A stretch of DNA of 64,000 nt from Pelodera strongyloides (taxonomy: Eukaryota; Nematoda; Chromadorea; Rhabditida; Rhabditidae), in the NCBI GenBank assembly GCA_036852015.1, contig JAANDG010000054.1, positions 124,001 to 188,000 on the forward strand, in the 5' to 3' direction. This document shows, piece after piece, positions 24,836-38,100 of this stretch. Position 1 is the stretch's first letter; the number at the start of each line of letters is the position of its first letter. Made by a program: the position numbers and the translations under genes. The notes beneath the pieces were generated by a model, which was not told where the DNA came from, made no database searches, and saw only the letters and a program-made list of their open reading frames with translations.

Positions 24836-26086
24836 ATAAGGGATGTAATAACGTAAAGCTGAAATACATAGCTACTTGTAGGAAACGTTTTCTAAAGTTC
24901 AAATGGTCAATCCACCTTCGAATATAAGATAAAGATAAAGTGTAACAAGAATGATCTTTGAAAAAAAACTAAAAGAAACGATTTTGTAATTAATTATTTT
25001 TAATGGCCGGTCAACAGTTGCTTGATTCGCAATAAAGTGAAAAGAACATGTATGATGCGAATGCATAGCATTGAGCAACACTACATTTAAAAAGTAAAAA
25101 GAATCGAAAACCAAAACAATGCTAAGCCTAAGTGTCCATTGATGTTCATTCAAAACTAACTAAAATAAAGTATTATTATTTGGTTCTTTATTTCTTTTGG
25201 GTCTCAATCTCAATTTCGAACAAAAAATATTGGTGTACTAAATAAACTCAGCCAACACTGTGACAAGATCTTCACAGCTTCAGAACTCTATTGCATCGAA
25301 ATATATAACTCAAGTAAAATCAAATTCAATAGTATGATGAGTATATATTAAATTATTCGGATAAAAGAAAATCGATTTTACGCCAAAATTTAGTTTTAGA
25401 GCGCGTTAGAAACACAGCCCGAGGGCAGTCCTCCATGGAGAAATTTCTAGTTGTTAGATAATAATCTTTGCCTCAAACTGAACTAATTCTTCTTCTTTTA
25501 GAGTGAAAGCCTGAATAAACCGGCCTGATTCTATTAGAGTGACAAGTTTTAGAGGTCATCTTTGAACGGATCAAACTATAGAAAAGAAGAAAAATATCTG
25601 AAGATGGCCCTGAAGTTTACATGAAAGTCTTCCGAACTGTGTATAAGAGAAGTTTACTTAGACTGAAAAGATTCTACGCAGCGAGGCTAACTGGACCGAT
25701 CGGAACCGATCAAAGAGTTTTGGTACGAACACTAATGAAACTTGGGCTGCGCACCGTCAAAGTTTAGCGTTGAACCGTTGGTACAGAAAGTGACACCAAC
25801 GGGGGAAGCCAGAGAATAAGAATATATGTGCGTATTCGAATTTGCTGCTCGCCACATAGAATAAGTGATAAATCGATAATTATAGTAGGGTGTGTGTGTC
25901 TCTCTGGCTTTTATACTGCTAACCACAAAAGAGTTAACAATATAAAAGTCAATGTAAAGTTTTCGAAAAAAAAAACAGTCCTAGGCCTAGGCGATTCCCA
26001 CCCACGTGAAAGGTGAACGAATGTTTTCCAGCCACAGTACCAGGTTTAAATAAATTACCGTATTATCATAATCAAATACTGTAGTC

Positions 26087-26242
26087 CTAATGACCCACCA
26101 CTTCTCCTCTGTATCCCATCTTGTAATTGTCAGGCAATTCGGGTTTTTTGGTCAGCCATCGATAGATCAAAAATAGGAGGAGCAGACCAGCTACCGTATA
26201 TAAATATCGTCTTATTCCATAACGCTGGAACTGACGTCGCAT
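26087..26242 (-). CDS. Possible single-pass membrane microprotein, 51 residues
   Basis: The open frame starts MRRQFQRYGIRRYLY, passes through a hydrophobic segment (TVAGLLLLFLIYRWL, about residues 16-30) and ends in a polar tail, LPDNYKMGYRGEVVGH, before a TAG stop. The basic N-terminus followed by a helix predicts an N-in signal anchor. A TGTTTAG acceptor lies 4 nt before the ATG, as expected for a trans-spliced or 5'-UTR-spliced nematode message. It could instead be the first exon of a longer type II membrane protein, since a GTGGGT donor is present near the end. I do not recognise the protein. Confidence 0.45.
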   Translation of the reverse strand: MRRQFQRYGIRRYLYTVAGLLLLFLIYRWLTKKPELPDNYKMGYRGEVVGH

Positions 26243-27809
26243 CGTACCTAAACAGGACGAATAATAATATCGAATGTTATATCTGGTCAGAAAATACCAC
26301 TCTGTAACTGAAACGTGCCACCTCCCAGAGTTTCGTCTGATGATGTAAACGTTTATAAAACTACCAGCCGGCTACGCCGCCCGAGGCGACTTTCTATTAC
26401 ATTTATTTTATTTTATGTATACGTGAAACGTTGATTCAAAAGTAGTTGCAAAAAAATTAGATTATGGATCATATGCAAAAATCCTCGCTTCGTTATTCTT
26501 TTTGTTGCTCTAGATCTGCATGTTCTTTGTAGTTTTTCCGTAGTACTTTGAGCGCCGCCGATACATACGGCTGATATGGCACACGCATTCCATAGATGCA
26601 GCCTTTTTCGGACTTTTGTGAGAGGGGCGCTCGGAATGTGAGATGGCTCAGTGCATGGGAACATGAACTACTGAACCAATCCTACTTCCTGAGCGTAACG
26701 CACATCATCCAAACGCACAATCAAACAAACGCACAAACAAACAAACAAAGCTCCCAACTTTATTATAAAACTATAGGTTCAATTTTTTTACGGTTAGATA
26801 CAGCACGCGATACTGATGTTTCTCATATACCTGGAATGAAAAGCAAGCTGTGCACGGATTTAGTATGGGAAACGATTTATTTTCCGTAACGTTGGAATAA
26901 TTGTGATTTCTTGTCGGGCACAGCTTACACTTACGGACACACAAGAACCTCATATGTATGTGACACATAATGGTCGAAGAAACAACTTTTTGGGACATAA
27001 CCATAATAAGGTAATCATTATCAAGCTCCCAGTAATCACACAACAATGTTCCCATATTCTTACTTCAAAGAATGTCAACTACTAGGACTAGGAATAAGTA
27101 TGTTCTTTCGGCTTTTGTTTGCAAATCAATCAGCTCTACACATGCACATACTCTTACACTTTTCCTCGATTTTCAGCGTTTTCTCTTCACGAATCGTTAA
27201 ACTTTTGACACTATTCGCCGAAGACGTTGTGGATAATGAATTCATTTAATAATGTGAAATATTATAGGTAAAATGCTGTGATGAATCACAGCTTAGTAGA
27301 TGTAGGTAGTGAACTTGCTAAGAGAGTTTCTGTGTCATAATATATATCACACGTGTCCAATAATATGGCAAATAGGAGAAACTATTAAATATTCGATGTT
27401 GTATAATAGCTATGATATAGGGTATGTTCAGTCTCGCATTTTGCTCTCTTCCCTGAAAGGTAGTTTGGATTGCGTAGGTTAAATGAAGCAATTACGTATA
27501 CTAAAATTAGCAAAGTAATAGTTTAGTTTGAGTTGGAATGGCTAAAATAAGAAAATGAGAGCTTTTGTGTAGAAATACAGAGGGTGCGATCGATTTATTA
27601 TCAGCTCCGATTATAGAGATTGTAAAAGATAAAGAAGATAAGAAGAGGAGATAAACATGGATTAAAAGTGAACGAAGGAAATGGAAACCGGAACAACGTT
27701 GTCTATATTTAAATTAAACCAAGCTTAATCGGAGAATATATAACGATGTTGTGTTACATGAATAAGATGCTGTATAGGTGTATAGTATAAGTGTATAAGT
27801 GCTGGGGCG

Positions 27810-27998
27810 TTAAAGCGAAATACCGGCCGGTTTTTGTAACACATCGAGTACACCAGCATTCTTATGCAGCTTATTGCTTATGGAAATGAACATAAATTAG
27901 AATAAAAAATCGAGTTAAATTCGAGCAAATTTGCATAAATACGTAAGAATTTAGTTGTCCACGATGCGTTTCAAAAACCGGCCGGTATTTCGCTTTAA
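27810..27998. mobile_element. Palindromic TTAA MITE, family 1
   Basis: TTAAAGCGAAATACCGGCCG at the left and its inverse at the right, with the GCATTCTTATGCAGCTTA interior. Confidence 0.88.
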
Positions 27999-29761
27999 AC
28001 ACCTAGTGATTCTCATTATTCCAAGGATTCAACGCTTAAAAAAGATGCTTCGAATAATGTAGAATGAAAAGAAATGTTGGGGGAAAACTTTTCCAATAAT
28101 CTTGTAATGAATAAGTCATAAATATCGACATTGTAATTAGTTTGATTATAGAGCTTCCGTGCGGAATACTACTAGACGCTTATATGAAAGGCGTTGTCTA
28201 AGCCTAAGCTTCACCCCTAATAATTTGACCATATAAATCTTACTAACATTCAATTAAATTGAATGGTTGTGTTGGCTTATTTCCATGCTTCCATAAAGCG
28301 CAATGAATGTTTAAGTGCGTAAATTGCCTTGAAAATGGAATCGAACTACTGGTTTCCTTTATATATACTACAGTTTTGGCGCCACAAAGTAATTATAAGT
28401 AAGACGTCTACCAAGAAAAGACGAACTAATTTCAAAAAGGTGCAACTGTCTGGTTTGGCGTTTTTGCTTAATTACGTTGAAAATATAGGAAGGAATAGAG
28501 AGAGCATGAAAAAAATTACAGGATTGAAATGCAAGACTGAAATGCAACAAGTGGTTATAAATTGAGAGTTAAAAGTAAGAAATATACTATTCGGTCGGTT
28601 GTTACGTAAGGAATGATTTTTTTTCTCTGAGCGGGGCCCTAGTAGGGCCATACTATGAAATATTGGGCCCCTAAAAGGAATCTGCGTTTTCTGGTGCCCC
28701 TGGTCGTCTTTTGGACGCAATCATGTAGGATATGTCATTTGTGCGCATCATCACGGATTCAGCTCTTTGAACTTACTAAGAAACTAGTTATTTATTGAAG
28801 CCAAGTAGGTAAAGTAAATGAACTTCTTCTTTTGTAACTAATAAATGAATGTAACTAATAATAATGTATTTGGATAGTCTCGTAACGAGTATGGTTTTTA
28901 TCTAAAAAAAATATTTTACTTTACGAGCTCACCAATAAAAAAAGAATTATGACAACACTACGATGAGTCTGCGCCTATTATTAAATGGCCAACAACTCAT
29001 GTATCGCAATCAGAATTGAGTCACAGCTTGCGAGAAACCCAAGGTAATCGCGGAAAAATACATTGTAGAAAGTTATTAAAACTTATTGGATGTGTTACCT
29101 CATTTATGTGCATACGTGTGCAATTAATATAAACAGATACACAATACCTTACACGTAGACTTTCAAAACTTTTAAAAACTCTGTAGATATACATGTCTAA
29201 ATTAATAAAAAAAATAAATAATAAAAAATAAAACCAACCAATAATAAGCGGTTCTGTTTCCTTGTCTTTAACGCTCATTTTTCGCATCATCTGACCGAAC
29301 CTGTAAGGATTTAATTCAAAATAAATTCTCTGAAGAATTTATACTATCTTTAATTATAACAATATTAATAAATAAATAAAAATAAGTAGCACAACTGGTA
29401 AGAGGACACGAGAAAAAAAATGAAGAAAATATTCAATTTGGAAAAAATATCGTAGACCATAGACGAGGATTTTGGTACAGCATGGGATACGTAAAAATAT
29501 AATTATAAGAGAAAAGTTGTGCTAGTTTGTATTTTTTACTATTATAAGCTCAGTGCCAGAGAAACCAATGAGACATAAATAAACAGTGCGAGCGCATCGG
29601 TTGCATACATACTACACAAATCAATTGCATGCAAAAACAGCGATAGTGTTCAATTGTGTTGCCACATTTGCATACACGCTGGAAATTTGATGATTACACT
29701 AGAAATTACACTAATTATGTTTGAGAGATAGACTTCTATAAGTATAAGACCCCGTGCGTGG

Positions 29762-29977
29762 TTAAAGCGAAATACCGGCCGGTTTTTGAAACGCATCGTG
29801 GACAAATCAATTTTTACGTGACAGCTCTTTAATTTTTTTATTTACTTTGGCCAACTCAAAACTCAAAGTTGCTCGAAATTAGCTCGATTTTTTATTCTAA
29901 TATATGTTCATTTGCATAAGTTGCATAAGAGTGCTGCTGTACTCGATGTGTCAAAAACCGACCGGTATTTCGCTTTG
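29762..29977. mobile_element. Palindromic TTAA MITE, family 1, with internal insertion
   Basis: Family termini present. The copy is about 30 bp longer than the others because of an AT-rich TTTACTTTGGCCAACTCAA segment after the left arm. A similar CACTTTGGCCAATAAAT lies outside it at about 30109. Confidence 0.85.
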
Positions 29978-31352
29978 AAAAATCTAAGGTAATTTTGGTA
30001 AATATTTTCTGTAAATGTGTAAATCTGCACAAAAATGTGGATCGACAATAAAAAATTTTGCTAAAGAGGATTTTGCCCACAGCTGTCAGCTGGTTCATTT
30101 TTTTTATTCACTTTGGCCAATAAATAATTTAAATGTTTTTTTTCAAAGGAACTAATTTAAGTGTAACTAAAGGACAAACCCAAATAGATACATCTGCTGC
30201 AGAAAAAAGAAAATCAAATTAAAGTTCTCCGGGGTTTCGGAGTGCATTAAATTGGGTTCTTTTTAGACCCAATCGGACATTTTTCCAAATTGTTTTATTT
30301 TTGTATTTTTGTGATTTGCTGAAACTGCATTAGAAAACTAAGTGAACAAAACAACTGATTTACGTTAAAATTTGATAATTATGATTATAACATAACAAGC
30401 AAAATTGGAACTTCTTATATTTTTTCCTTTTGCATACAAGAAACCGAACGTGACTCAGAATTTGCAAAGAAAGTAAAGAAATCAGCGAATTAAAAATAAA
30501 ACAGCGAACGGCTCGCCAAATTGAAGTTGCCAAATAAATTAATAAAATAGTCGTTTTATTATGTAAACAAAAAGAATGAGTATCTTTAATAATTAATGAT
30601 TAATAATTAATCGGTGTAAAGTGTATGTTCTCGGCAGACAAACTACGCATGTAACACGCACAAAATCGAGTACAAATCAAATTTGTATTCAAGAACATGT
30701 TATAAAAACTCAAGAACATGCACCTCCAATATTAGTTGCAAAAAAAAAAATATGCTAAAAGAAAGAAAGGAAATAAAATAGTTTTCTATGAAGTGATAGG
30801 GTAGTCGCGTCCTTGAGTTTTTCGCATAGCAGAGAGCTAACACCAACTATTAGCGAAAAGGCCGTGTGACCTAGAACTAGAATATAGATGGCTTTATAAT
30901 AGACAGAACATAAATTTTTGAATTTGCTCGAGTGAACAAAATTAACTAAAGAAAACAAAATTTTACAACGAAGGAGAAGTAATAATTCTAACAATTTTTT
31001 CGTATTTTTTTTGCGGGCTGCTCATTATTATAGTTAATCAATATGGTTAAGATGGACGGGATAATTAGGGCAATTAGTTTTTTAGTCTCTAAGATCGTAA
31101 AGTTCCTTAGTAAAAGATTGCACCCTGGCAGTTTGGACAGTGGCTTAGCCTTAGATGGCCGGTATTGGCACTCGATTTAAAGATAAGCGCCTTCCTAAGC
31201 CTAAGCCTCTTTACGTCTTCACCGACAACTAAATAGAATTCCTATCGCAAAGGATTTTAGTCTATCTTCAATTATCTTTAATAAAACTGTTTGTAGGTTA
31301 GCTTACAATTAGATGGAAATCACCAAAGGAAGGCACACAAAAACATAATGTC

Positions 31353-31525
31353 TTAAAGCGAAATGCTAGCCCCTTTGGAAAATTTGCATATGATAAGTAA
31401 ATCCTATGTATCCTATGCTAATTTTGTACGATCGTCCACGGCAATCGTACAAAATTAGCATAGGATACATATAGGATTTGCTTATCATATGCAAATTTTC
31501 CAAAGAGGCTAGCATTTCGCTTTAA
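31353..31525. mobile_element. Long palindromic TTAA MITE, family 2
   Basis: Near-perfect inverted arms with the loop in the same orientation as the 23268 copy. Arm-to-arm differences are only a few bases. Confidence 0.9.
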
Positions 31526-31823
31526 CACTGCAGCCGCAAAGTAGTAAAGAGGAGACGGTTGATATGTATTAATTTAAGTTGAATAAGAAATTATCTCCAA
31601 GAAAAAATTAAAGCATTAGGGTCTCAAGCGTTGCAAAAGCTGATTCACCAAGTGCTGTTTTGTTCCATTGTGGGCCATAGTCAAAGAGGTCTGACACCCC
31701 GAACGGGCATGTCAACTGTGTAAACACAGAACGACACGCTGCGGGGAGACAGTCCCGGGTTTGGAACCCACCATGGAAGACTTATTTTCGGATATTTTTG
31801 TTTAGATAAGACAGATTGGACAA

Positions 31824-31917
31824 GATCCGAGATATATTCCTCTCTCTCTCTCTCTTTCTCTCTCTCTCCCTCTCTCTCTCTCCTCTTTCTCTCTCTCTCT
31901 CTCTCGCTCCCTCTCTG
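31824..31917. repeat. CT microsatellite
   Basis: About 90 bp of mostly CT dinucleotides with CCCT and TTCT interruptions. Confidence 0.95.
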
Positions 31918-32309
31918 AGATTTTATATTTTATTATTTACTTCCATGCAATTATTTATTTATGAAATCTCCTGCAAAAGACTTCATGAGAAAAAACTACG
32001 GGAAAAGCGTTACTCCAAATGTGGCTAACAATAAGGCATAATAAGGCTTTGGTTACATATTTCCTAAACATTGTATGAAAATATATTTTGACATTAGTTA
32101 GATTTCAGGAGCTTTGACAGACATTCATGCCTTTTCAGTGGTACTTGAGAAAAAGAGAAAGATACACCACTCAGAGTAATTAACTGGATTGAGGACGAAG
32201 TCTGCAAGAACTTGCTGAATGTGTGTCAATAGCCATAGCTCGCGGTGATAGAGCAAGAAAAACTTGTTGGAGTCAGAGTTGATACAGTGAGAGATATACA
32301 GAACTTACC

Positions 32310-32671
32310 TTAAAGGGATCGGCTCACCTCAAATCGTGTCTGTTTTTTCTGTTTCTTTATTTTCTATAAGGGATAATAAAAATTATTAATACAAAAAGTA
32401 GTGTTCTATTTCAATACTCACGAAGATATTAGGTGATAAAGTGGTGGATCGATCGGCCCGAAATGAAGAAGTGTAATTGTCCTGCCTTGTTTGTATGGGA
32501 CAATTAACACTTTTTCATTTCGGGCCGATCGATCCACCACTTTATCACCTAATATCTTCGTGAGTATTGAAATATAACACTACTTTTTGTATTCCAAATT
32601 TTTATTATCCCTTATAGAAAATAAAGAAACAGAAAAAACAGACACGATTTGAGGTGAGCCGATCCCTTTAA
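32310..32671. mobile_element. Long palindromic TTAA MITE, family 3 (TTAAAGGGATCGGCTCACC)
   Basis: Arms of about 150 bp are near-exact inverted copies (TTAAAGGGATCGGCTCACCT to CGATCGGCCCGAAATG) around a loop of about 45 bp. A damaged copy lies at 49481-49671. Confidence 0.92.
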
Positions 32672-33325
32672 GTTAAGCTACACGATGCACAAAAATTAGG
32701 GAAATAACTATTTTCGTAGATTATCTGCACCATGACCGTGACCATAGCATTACCAAACTCGGACGAATTATTCTACGTTTCAGATATTTGGTATAAGAAG
32801 GCAACTCTTCGCATATTTCCAAAATTAAGCGTAATAGGATCTTTTAACATAAACGTTGGAATATACGCTTCAGGTGTTTCATATAAATATGAGCACGTCA
32901 AAGTACCGTTTACATAACATTTGATGTCGCCTCAGGCGGCGATAGCCGTCTGGTGTGTAATAAACATGTAGAATACCAGATAGTTGCAACATACATATCT
33001 CGTTGCTTAATCTACATCTATGGCTATAGACAGTGGCGTAAGCGGTTTTCCTGGATGCAAAAGAAGCACGTTTTTCATGTCTAGGAATACAGTTGATCAT
33101 GAATTATTAATAGACGACAATCTAAAATATGCTAAAAAGGGGGGACGAAAACTTTTCCAAATTTATACATACTGTAGCCATTGGCATTAGAAAAATGAGA
33201 TCGAGACAGATATAATGCGTAATCAATAAATATCCAAGGATTGGCTATAAGCCTGCAAGGTTAAAGGTTCGAGAGCAGGTTTTGCTCTACATAAGGAAAA
33301 TTCGGACAAACGAAGCAAGGCGAGA

Positions 33326-33396
33326 GAGAGAGATAGAGAGAGGGGAGAGGGAGAGGGAGAAGTAAAGAGTAGGAGATAGAGAGATGGATAGATTGA
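33326..33396. repeat. GA microsatellite
   Basis: GAGAGA-rich tract with GGGAGA units. Confidence 0.9.
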
Positions 33397-33743
33397 GAGG
33401 GACACGAACGCAACATGTATGTTTAGCCAGCCTATTGCTTATGCTTTGCAATAAGTTAATGAATTGGCCGAATGACATAGAACTCATAAATAAAAGAAAT
33501 TATTAAGCTGTGATTTATAAGCACAACTGTTACCCGTTGTAAGCGCACGTGGCGTAACTGCACGCCGCCCACTTACGTAACTTCAGAACACCAGGTCAAC
33601 AGATAACGACGCGAGACGCCTGTTGACACACAGCGATAACCAGAGATCAGATGCAAAGGTAAAGTGTTTCAAATGTTGAACATTAAGGCCACCCTTAGCC
33701 AATTTATTGTTTTTTTTTGTCTCCGAATGATTATTGGTGTTGG

Positions 33744-33817
33744 GTGCCGGTAGCGTAATCGGTTAAAGCATTGGTCCGGGCAACCAAAGATGCGGGTTCT
33801 ATTCCCGCCCGACCGAA
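33744..33817 (+). repeat. tRNA-like sequence, pseudogene or SINE head
   Basis: An A-box-like TAGCGTAATCGGTTAAAG and a B-box GGGTTCTATTCCC are present. The anticodon arm is a perfect 5-bp stem (TTGGT/ACCAA) with loop CCGGGCA, and the T arm is a perfect stem (GCGGG/CCCGC). The acceptor stem pairs at only about 4 of 7 positions, and base 33 is C instead of T. It is therefore more likely a tRNA-derived element or decayed gene than a functional tRNA. Confidence 0.5.
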
Positions 33818-35182
33818 ACCCCATTTTTTCATTTGCATTCAAAACAATAAAGTTAACGTGTTATGTCTTATTTATTTTTTTAAAGTGTTCAAGCTAGCTT
33901 TATGTGGTCCACGAAAAGTAGCACGTACACAGCTTTTTTGTGAGTGCCGTTAAAATAAAGTACGCCACGATAAGTGAAAGTTTTCAAAAATTACAGAAAA
34001 TATTGGAAATGAGCGTGCAAATTTGCAAGATCAATAGTTTCAAGCCAGCACAGAATAGAAAATTATCAGCAAATTTCGAGAGCTCGTGAACTCTGATCTG
34101 ATAAAAAAAAAGCTTTGCAACATTTGCCAGTAACGTTCATATTTTCTTGGCAATAGAACTTATAAATCCAATGCTAAATAATTAGGCATACGCTTACAAT
34201 CGCTAATCGCAAAATTACTACATTTAATTGTGTATCGAATCACTCAGTGTACTAGTGACTAGTGTACAGCAGTATTAAATAATTGGTCAAAAATAGCATG
34301 AGGAAGTGAAAATGACGGGTTCATTTCAGTAGTTTTGCACTAATATTGCAATAACTGGTTTGCATTCGATATATCCATACGATATGACCTTCAGTAAAAG
34401 CTGACACACAGGAACATTGTGCTGAAGCAAGGTGTTCTCCCCCTGTAAGTAATGAGACAAACATATCGAATATATCGCACCTACATTCTTTACGTTCACG
34501 ACTCCACGCCATAAACACAAATACATCCTCTCTAGAATGGTCTGAATTTGAATTACATACTATTTTCCATATTGCTAGCGTACAATGTAGTTCAACGAGG
34601 AAAACGAACAGCAAGCAGCGAGGATGCGGCGACCAAGCAGCGAGGATGCGGCGACTATCAAATTCATGCAGCTTTCCCGCACAAGTTTCAAGTACACGCG
34701 TCGGTTGTACAATTTGCTTGTTTCACGGGCAAGATTGCAGGAACATTTTACACGTCGAACAGGAACAAAACTACAGGAACAGGAGATATTTGCACTTCGT
34801 TTTCATCCCATCGTTTTCACGCAAGCGTACATACATCTAGCCAAAAATCAAAACAACTGGATGAATAAATCAATAAATAGACCACCTGCAAAATCGATTT
34901 ATTCCTGTATGAATAGTAGTGAAATCCTTTTAAGAAGCGAGTATCAATGGCTAAAATGTGGCTGGATCTATACAAGATGATGGCTATTGGAAGTACCAGA
35001 TACAGATTGTTTGGCAGTTACCACTATTTAGAATACAGAAAAAGTTGAGAGATCAGGATATTTCTATGCAAAATTGCTGGGAAAAGGAGGAAGGGTGCCA
35101 TATAAAATTCACACAAACAAAGCAAAATTAATTCAAGAAAAGAACTAGTTAATGAGAGGGAATTATCCATTTTAGTCCAGCT

Positions 35183-38100
35183 CTACCACTGTTTGTAGGC
35201 CACTGAACGGGCTTCGGTGAATTTCTGAATTATGAACATTGTTTAAACGGTATTACTTATTTCATTTGTCAGTTTATATTTCCTAGTATGATGAAGGCCC
35301 CACCTTTTCGGAGGTGTGAGGATGATTTTTTTGTGATTACTTTTTTATTTTATAAACGAATTTATTAAAAGAGTAACTCACCCTATATTCTTCTGCTGTT
35401 TCCTGTCGTGCTTTCGCTCTCTCCATGTGATTTTCGAAGTCTTCCTTCTGAAATACATCTAAGCATTACTGAATTAAGCTTCGGACGGCGCAGCTAAATG
35501 GTTTCCACCGAAAACACATGCCACCGATTGGTGACCGGTCACGGACGATAGACGGTCGCCAACTGGTTTCCTTCGTTTCCGCAGCCTGGGCCGAATAGGG
35601 CCCGGAAAATGTCTAAGTAGTAGAGACGTACCTGTACATCCTTGAGTGTGCGGCCTTCCTCGTTGGCCCGGACCACCTGAGTTGCAAGTTGGAGCTGAAA
35701 GTTTAAAAAAACATAATGTTAACTGACCTTAATTATTGATTGAAAATATGATTGAACTAGACTGGATTGGATCAAATCAATGTTTTTTGTTAGGGAAAAG
35801 AAAAAAATGGTACTAGAAGGTACCTTATTTTGTTCATTCCTCGACTGCTGCAGGACTTGATTGACGGCAACTAAAGGAAAATGGTATTTTTTATATCCTT
35901 AGAAGTTTATTTTCATTTTGACATAATAAGTAATATTTAAATAATGACCATTTCCAACGGGTTGCGGTGTCGCATACTGCTCCTGTAGACCACCACCTGG
36001 AATAAAGAGTCTGATTTTCTAGAAAACGTAATATAATATGTTTCACTAATAATCTCTATAGTATTCACCCAGTTGCACATATAAAACCCAAAAATACTGA
36101 TCATAAATAAAGGGTAGTAAATAATAGTATTAAAGGGATGGGGTCACTAGGATTGCACCTTTTTCAATATTTTATATTGATAGTATTCCGGTATACCGTA
36201 TACCCTATGCTGGTGACAATACGAAAATTACGGTAAAAAATCCTAGTGACCCCCCCCCTTTACTAGTAAAATGTTTCTCACCGGGTCCTCCGTATCCGTA
36301 ACCTCCGCCAATGAAACCACTCTTCACTTCTGTTTGGAAGGGATCATTGTACGCACCCGCACGAGCGTTATTACCACCACCACCTGAATAGAAAAATTGA
36401 TTTCAAAGTCTCATCAACCGATCAACCCTAACATAAGGTACCATAAAGCGAGGAGTAAGGGCTAAGGACTAAATGCCCGGAATGTCCAAGAAAAATATGT
36501 TTTCATAAAATTCACCTCCCCCTCCACCGGCACCTCCACCGGCACCTCCATAGGCACTCTTACCTCCTCCACCAGGAACGGGACCTAAAGATAATAGGGA
36601 ATTTTCAAAATCTGGTAGCTTTTACTGGGGAGACGAACTCCCTGCTCCCTTATTGTATCTGATGTGCTTACTGTATACAAGAACATAGCAGGTAATAAAT
36701 CATTAGAACATCAATAAAAAAATTAGGAATAAAATGCAACATTACTTCTCACTGCTTGCAACTGTTGCACATTCGTTTTGGGAGCAGTTTTCGTTTTTTC
36801 TTCATTTACTTTGCCGGCTGTCTTTTCGAATTTTGATTCATTCTTTTTTTCTTCATTTATTTTTCCAGCCGTTTTCTCGAATTTCGACTCACTTTTTACC
36901 TTTCCAGCTTCATGAAAGAATTATTAATTTTCAAACAAAAAAAAATGAACAAACCAGCAGCATAGGATCTGGGGCCTCCACCGGGGCCTTGCACTGAAAA
37001 GAGAGAATTGTATGGTTATATAATAATGTTTCACATTTCCTTCATATATTACTTCACATTACCGACATTACTTTCATTAATATCGGAAGCATAAACACAG
37101 ATATAGCCAAAACAACAGAAAAAGTAGTATCTACTAGAGTAAGACAAAGCTAGTAAAGAACAAGCTGTACTAGTAAAAGAAACTCACTAATAGTCATAGA
37201 CCTGGGAGCTGGTCCCGAAGAGCTCTTGGCTGAAATAACTTATTAATAGACCTTAATATCATCAGAACTAGGAGCTGCTGGTCAGGTTAATGACGATTCT
37301 GCAAAGAATGCAACCGTCTACCTTGTTTATTAGAACGTTATTTTTGCTTCATTATCTCACAATAAAAGGAGAAGAGACTTGCCTTTAAGGTTGTTATTTT
37401 CCGCAGGAGGAGGAATTTCAGCCACTGCCTCGCCACCTAATAAAGCCATTTTGGATATTCTCTTTAAAATCCAAGGATTATAGTGTCATCGTGAGGTCAC
37501 ACACATATTGACATATTGTCACATTCTCTCACAGACTGTCTCACACGAAATATTCAATGACTCACCCTGTTCCTTACCAGCTTCTTCACGACCTCCAGCA
37601 GCAATTGGTGCTCCTGAAATGACAAAATTGTAAGACCATATAAGGGTAAACAAATATTGTCACATTGTCTCATTGCCTTATGTTCGCACATAACATTATT
37701 TAAAATTAAGCCATGTTAATTTAAAAAAAGCATAATTACCTCCCATCTGCGACCGGCCAAAGTTTTCGACTCCTGCAAAGTAAAATATTGACAAAAAACT
37801 CATAATAATATGTAAGGAATGCTCGAAATTAATTTTCATGAAACGGTGACACTATACTATAATGACTATAAATCTATAAAATACAAATACAAACCTTGAC
37901 GTTGCTCGGGGGGAAGGCTCTGAAAATTGATGAAATTATAAATATTAAAATATAAAGGTAAGGTTAAATTATAAATTAATAAAAATATAAAATATGAACC
38001 TTCTCGGCCTCTTCTATCTTCTCCTTGGGCACATACACGGGACCAGCAGGTGCTTGCACAACGAACCCATCGGGTTTGATACCCTGAAGGGAGGAGAAAT

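Larger units (their letters stand above)
22216..26086. other. Intergenic region with repeats and no supported gene
   Basis: Contains palindromic MITEs at 23268-23438 and 24653-24835. Open frames such as 22547-22777 (+), 23908-24090 (+), 25732-25926 (-) and a 48-codon basic frame starting at 25621 (+) lack splice context or recognisable domains. A conserved gene here cannot be excluded, but I see none. Confidence 0.5.
26243..35182. other. Long gene-poor AT-rich interval with repeats
   Basis: Holds MITEs at 27810, 29762, 31353 and 32310, tRNA-like sequence at 33744, CT/GA microsatellites and many short ORFs on both strands. The frames at 29021-29290 (-), 32732-32917 (+), 34321-34614 (-) and 34624-34980 (+) are the longest worth noting. 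The last contains a duplicated AGCGAGGATGCGGCGACCAA-type unit at 34616-34655. None shows a recognisable domain or consistent splicing, so I call no gene. Confidence 0.5.

Noticed and set aside
29021..29290. - strand frame starting MMRKMSVKDKETEPLIIG after an acceptor-like TTACAG
   Set aside because: The start looks exon-like, but the rest is AT-rich low-complexity sequence, and no partner exon was found.
31816..32028. Leu/Ser-repeat ORF
   Set aside because: Translation of a CT microsatellite.
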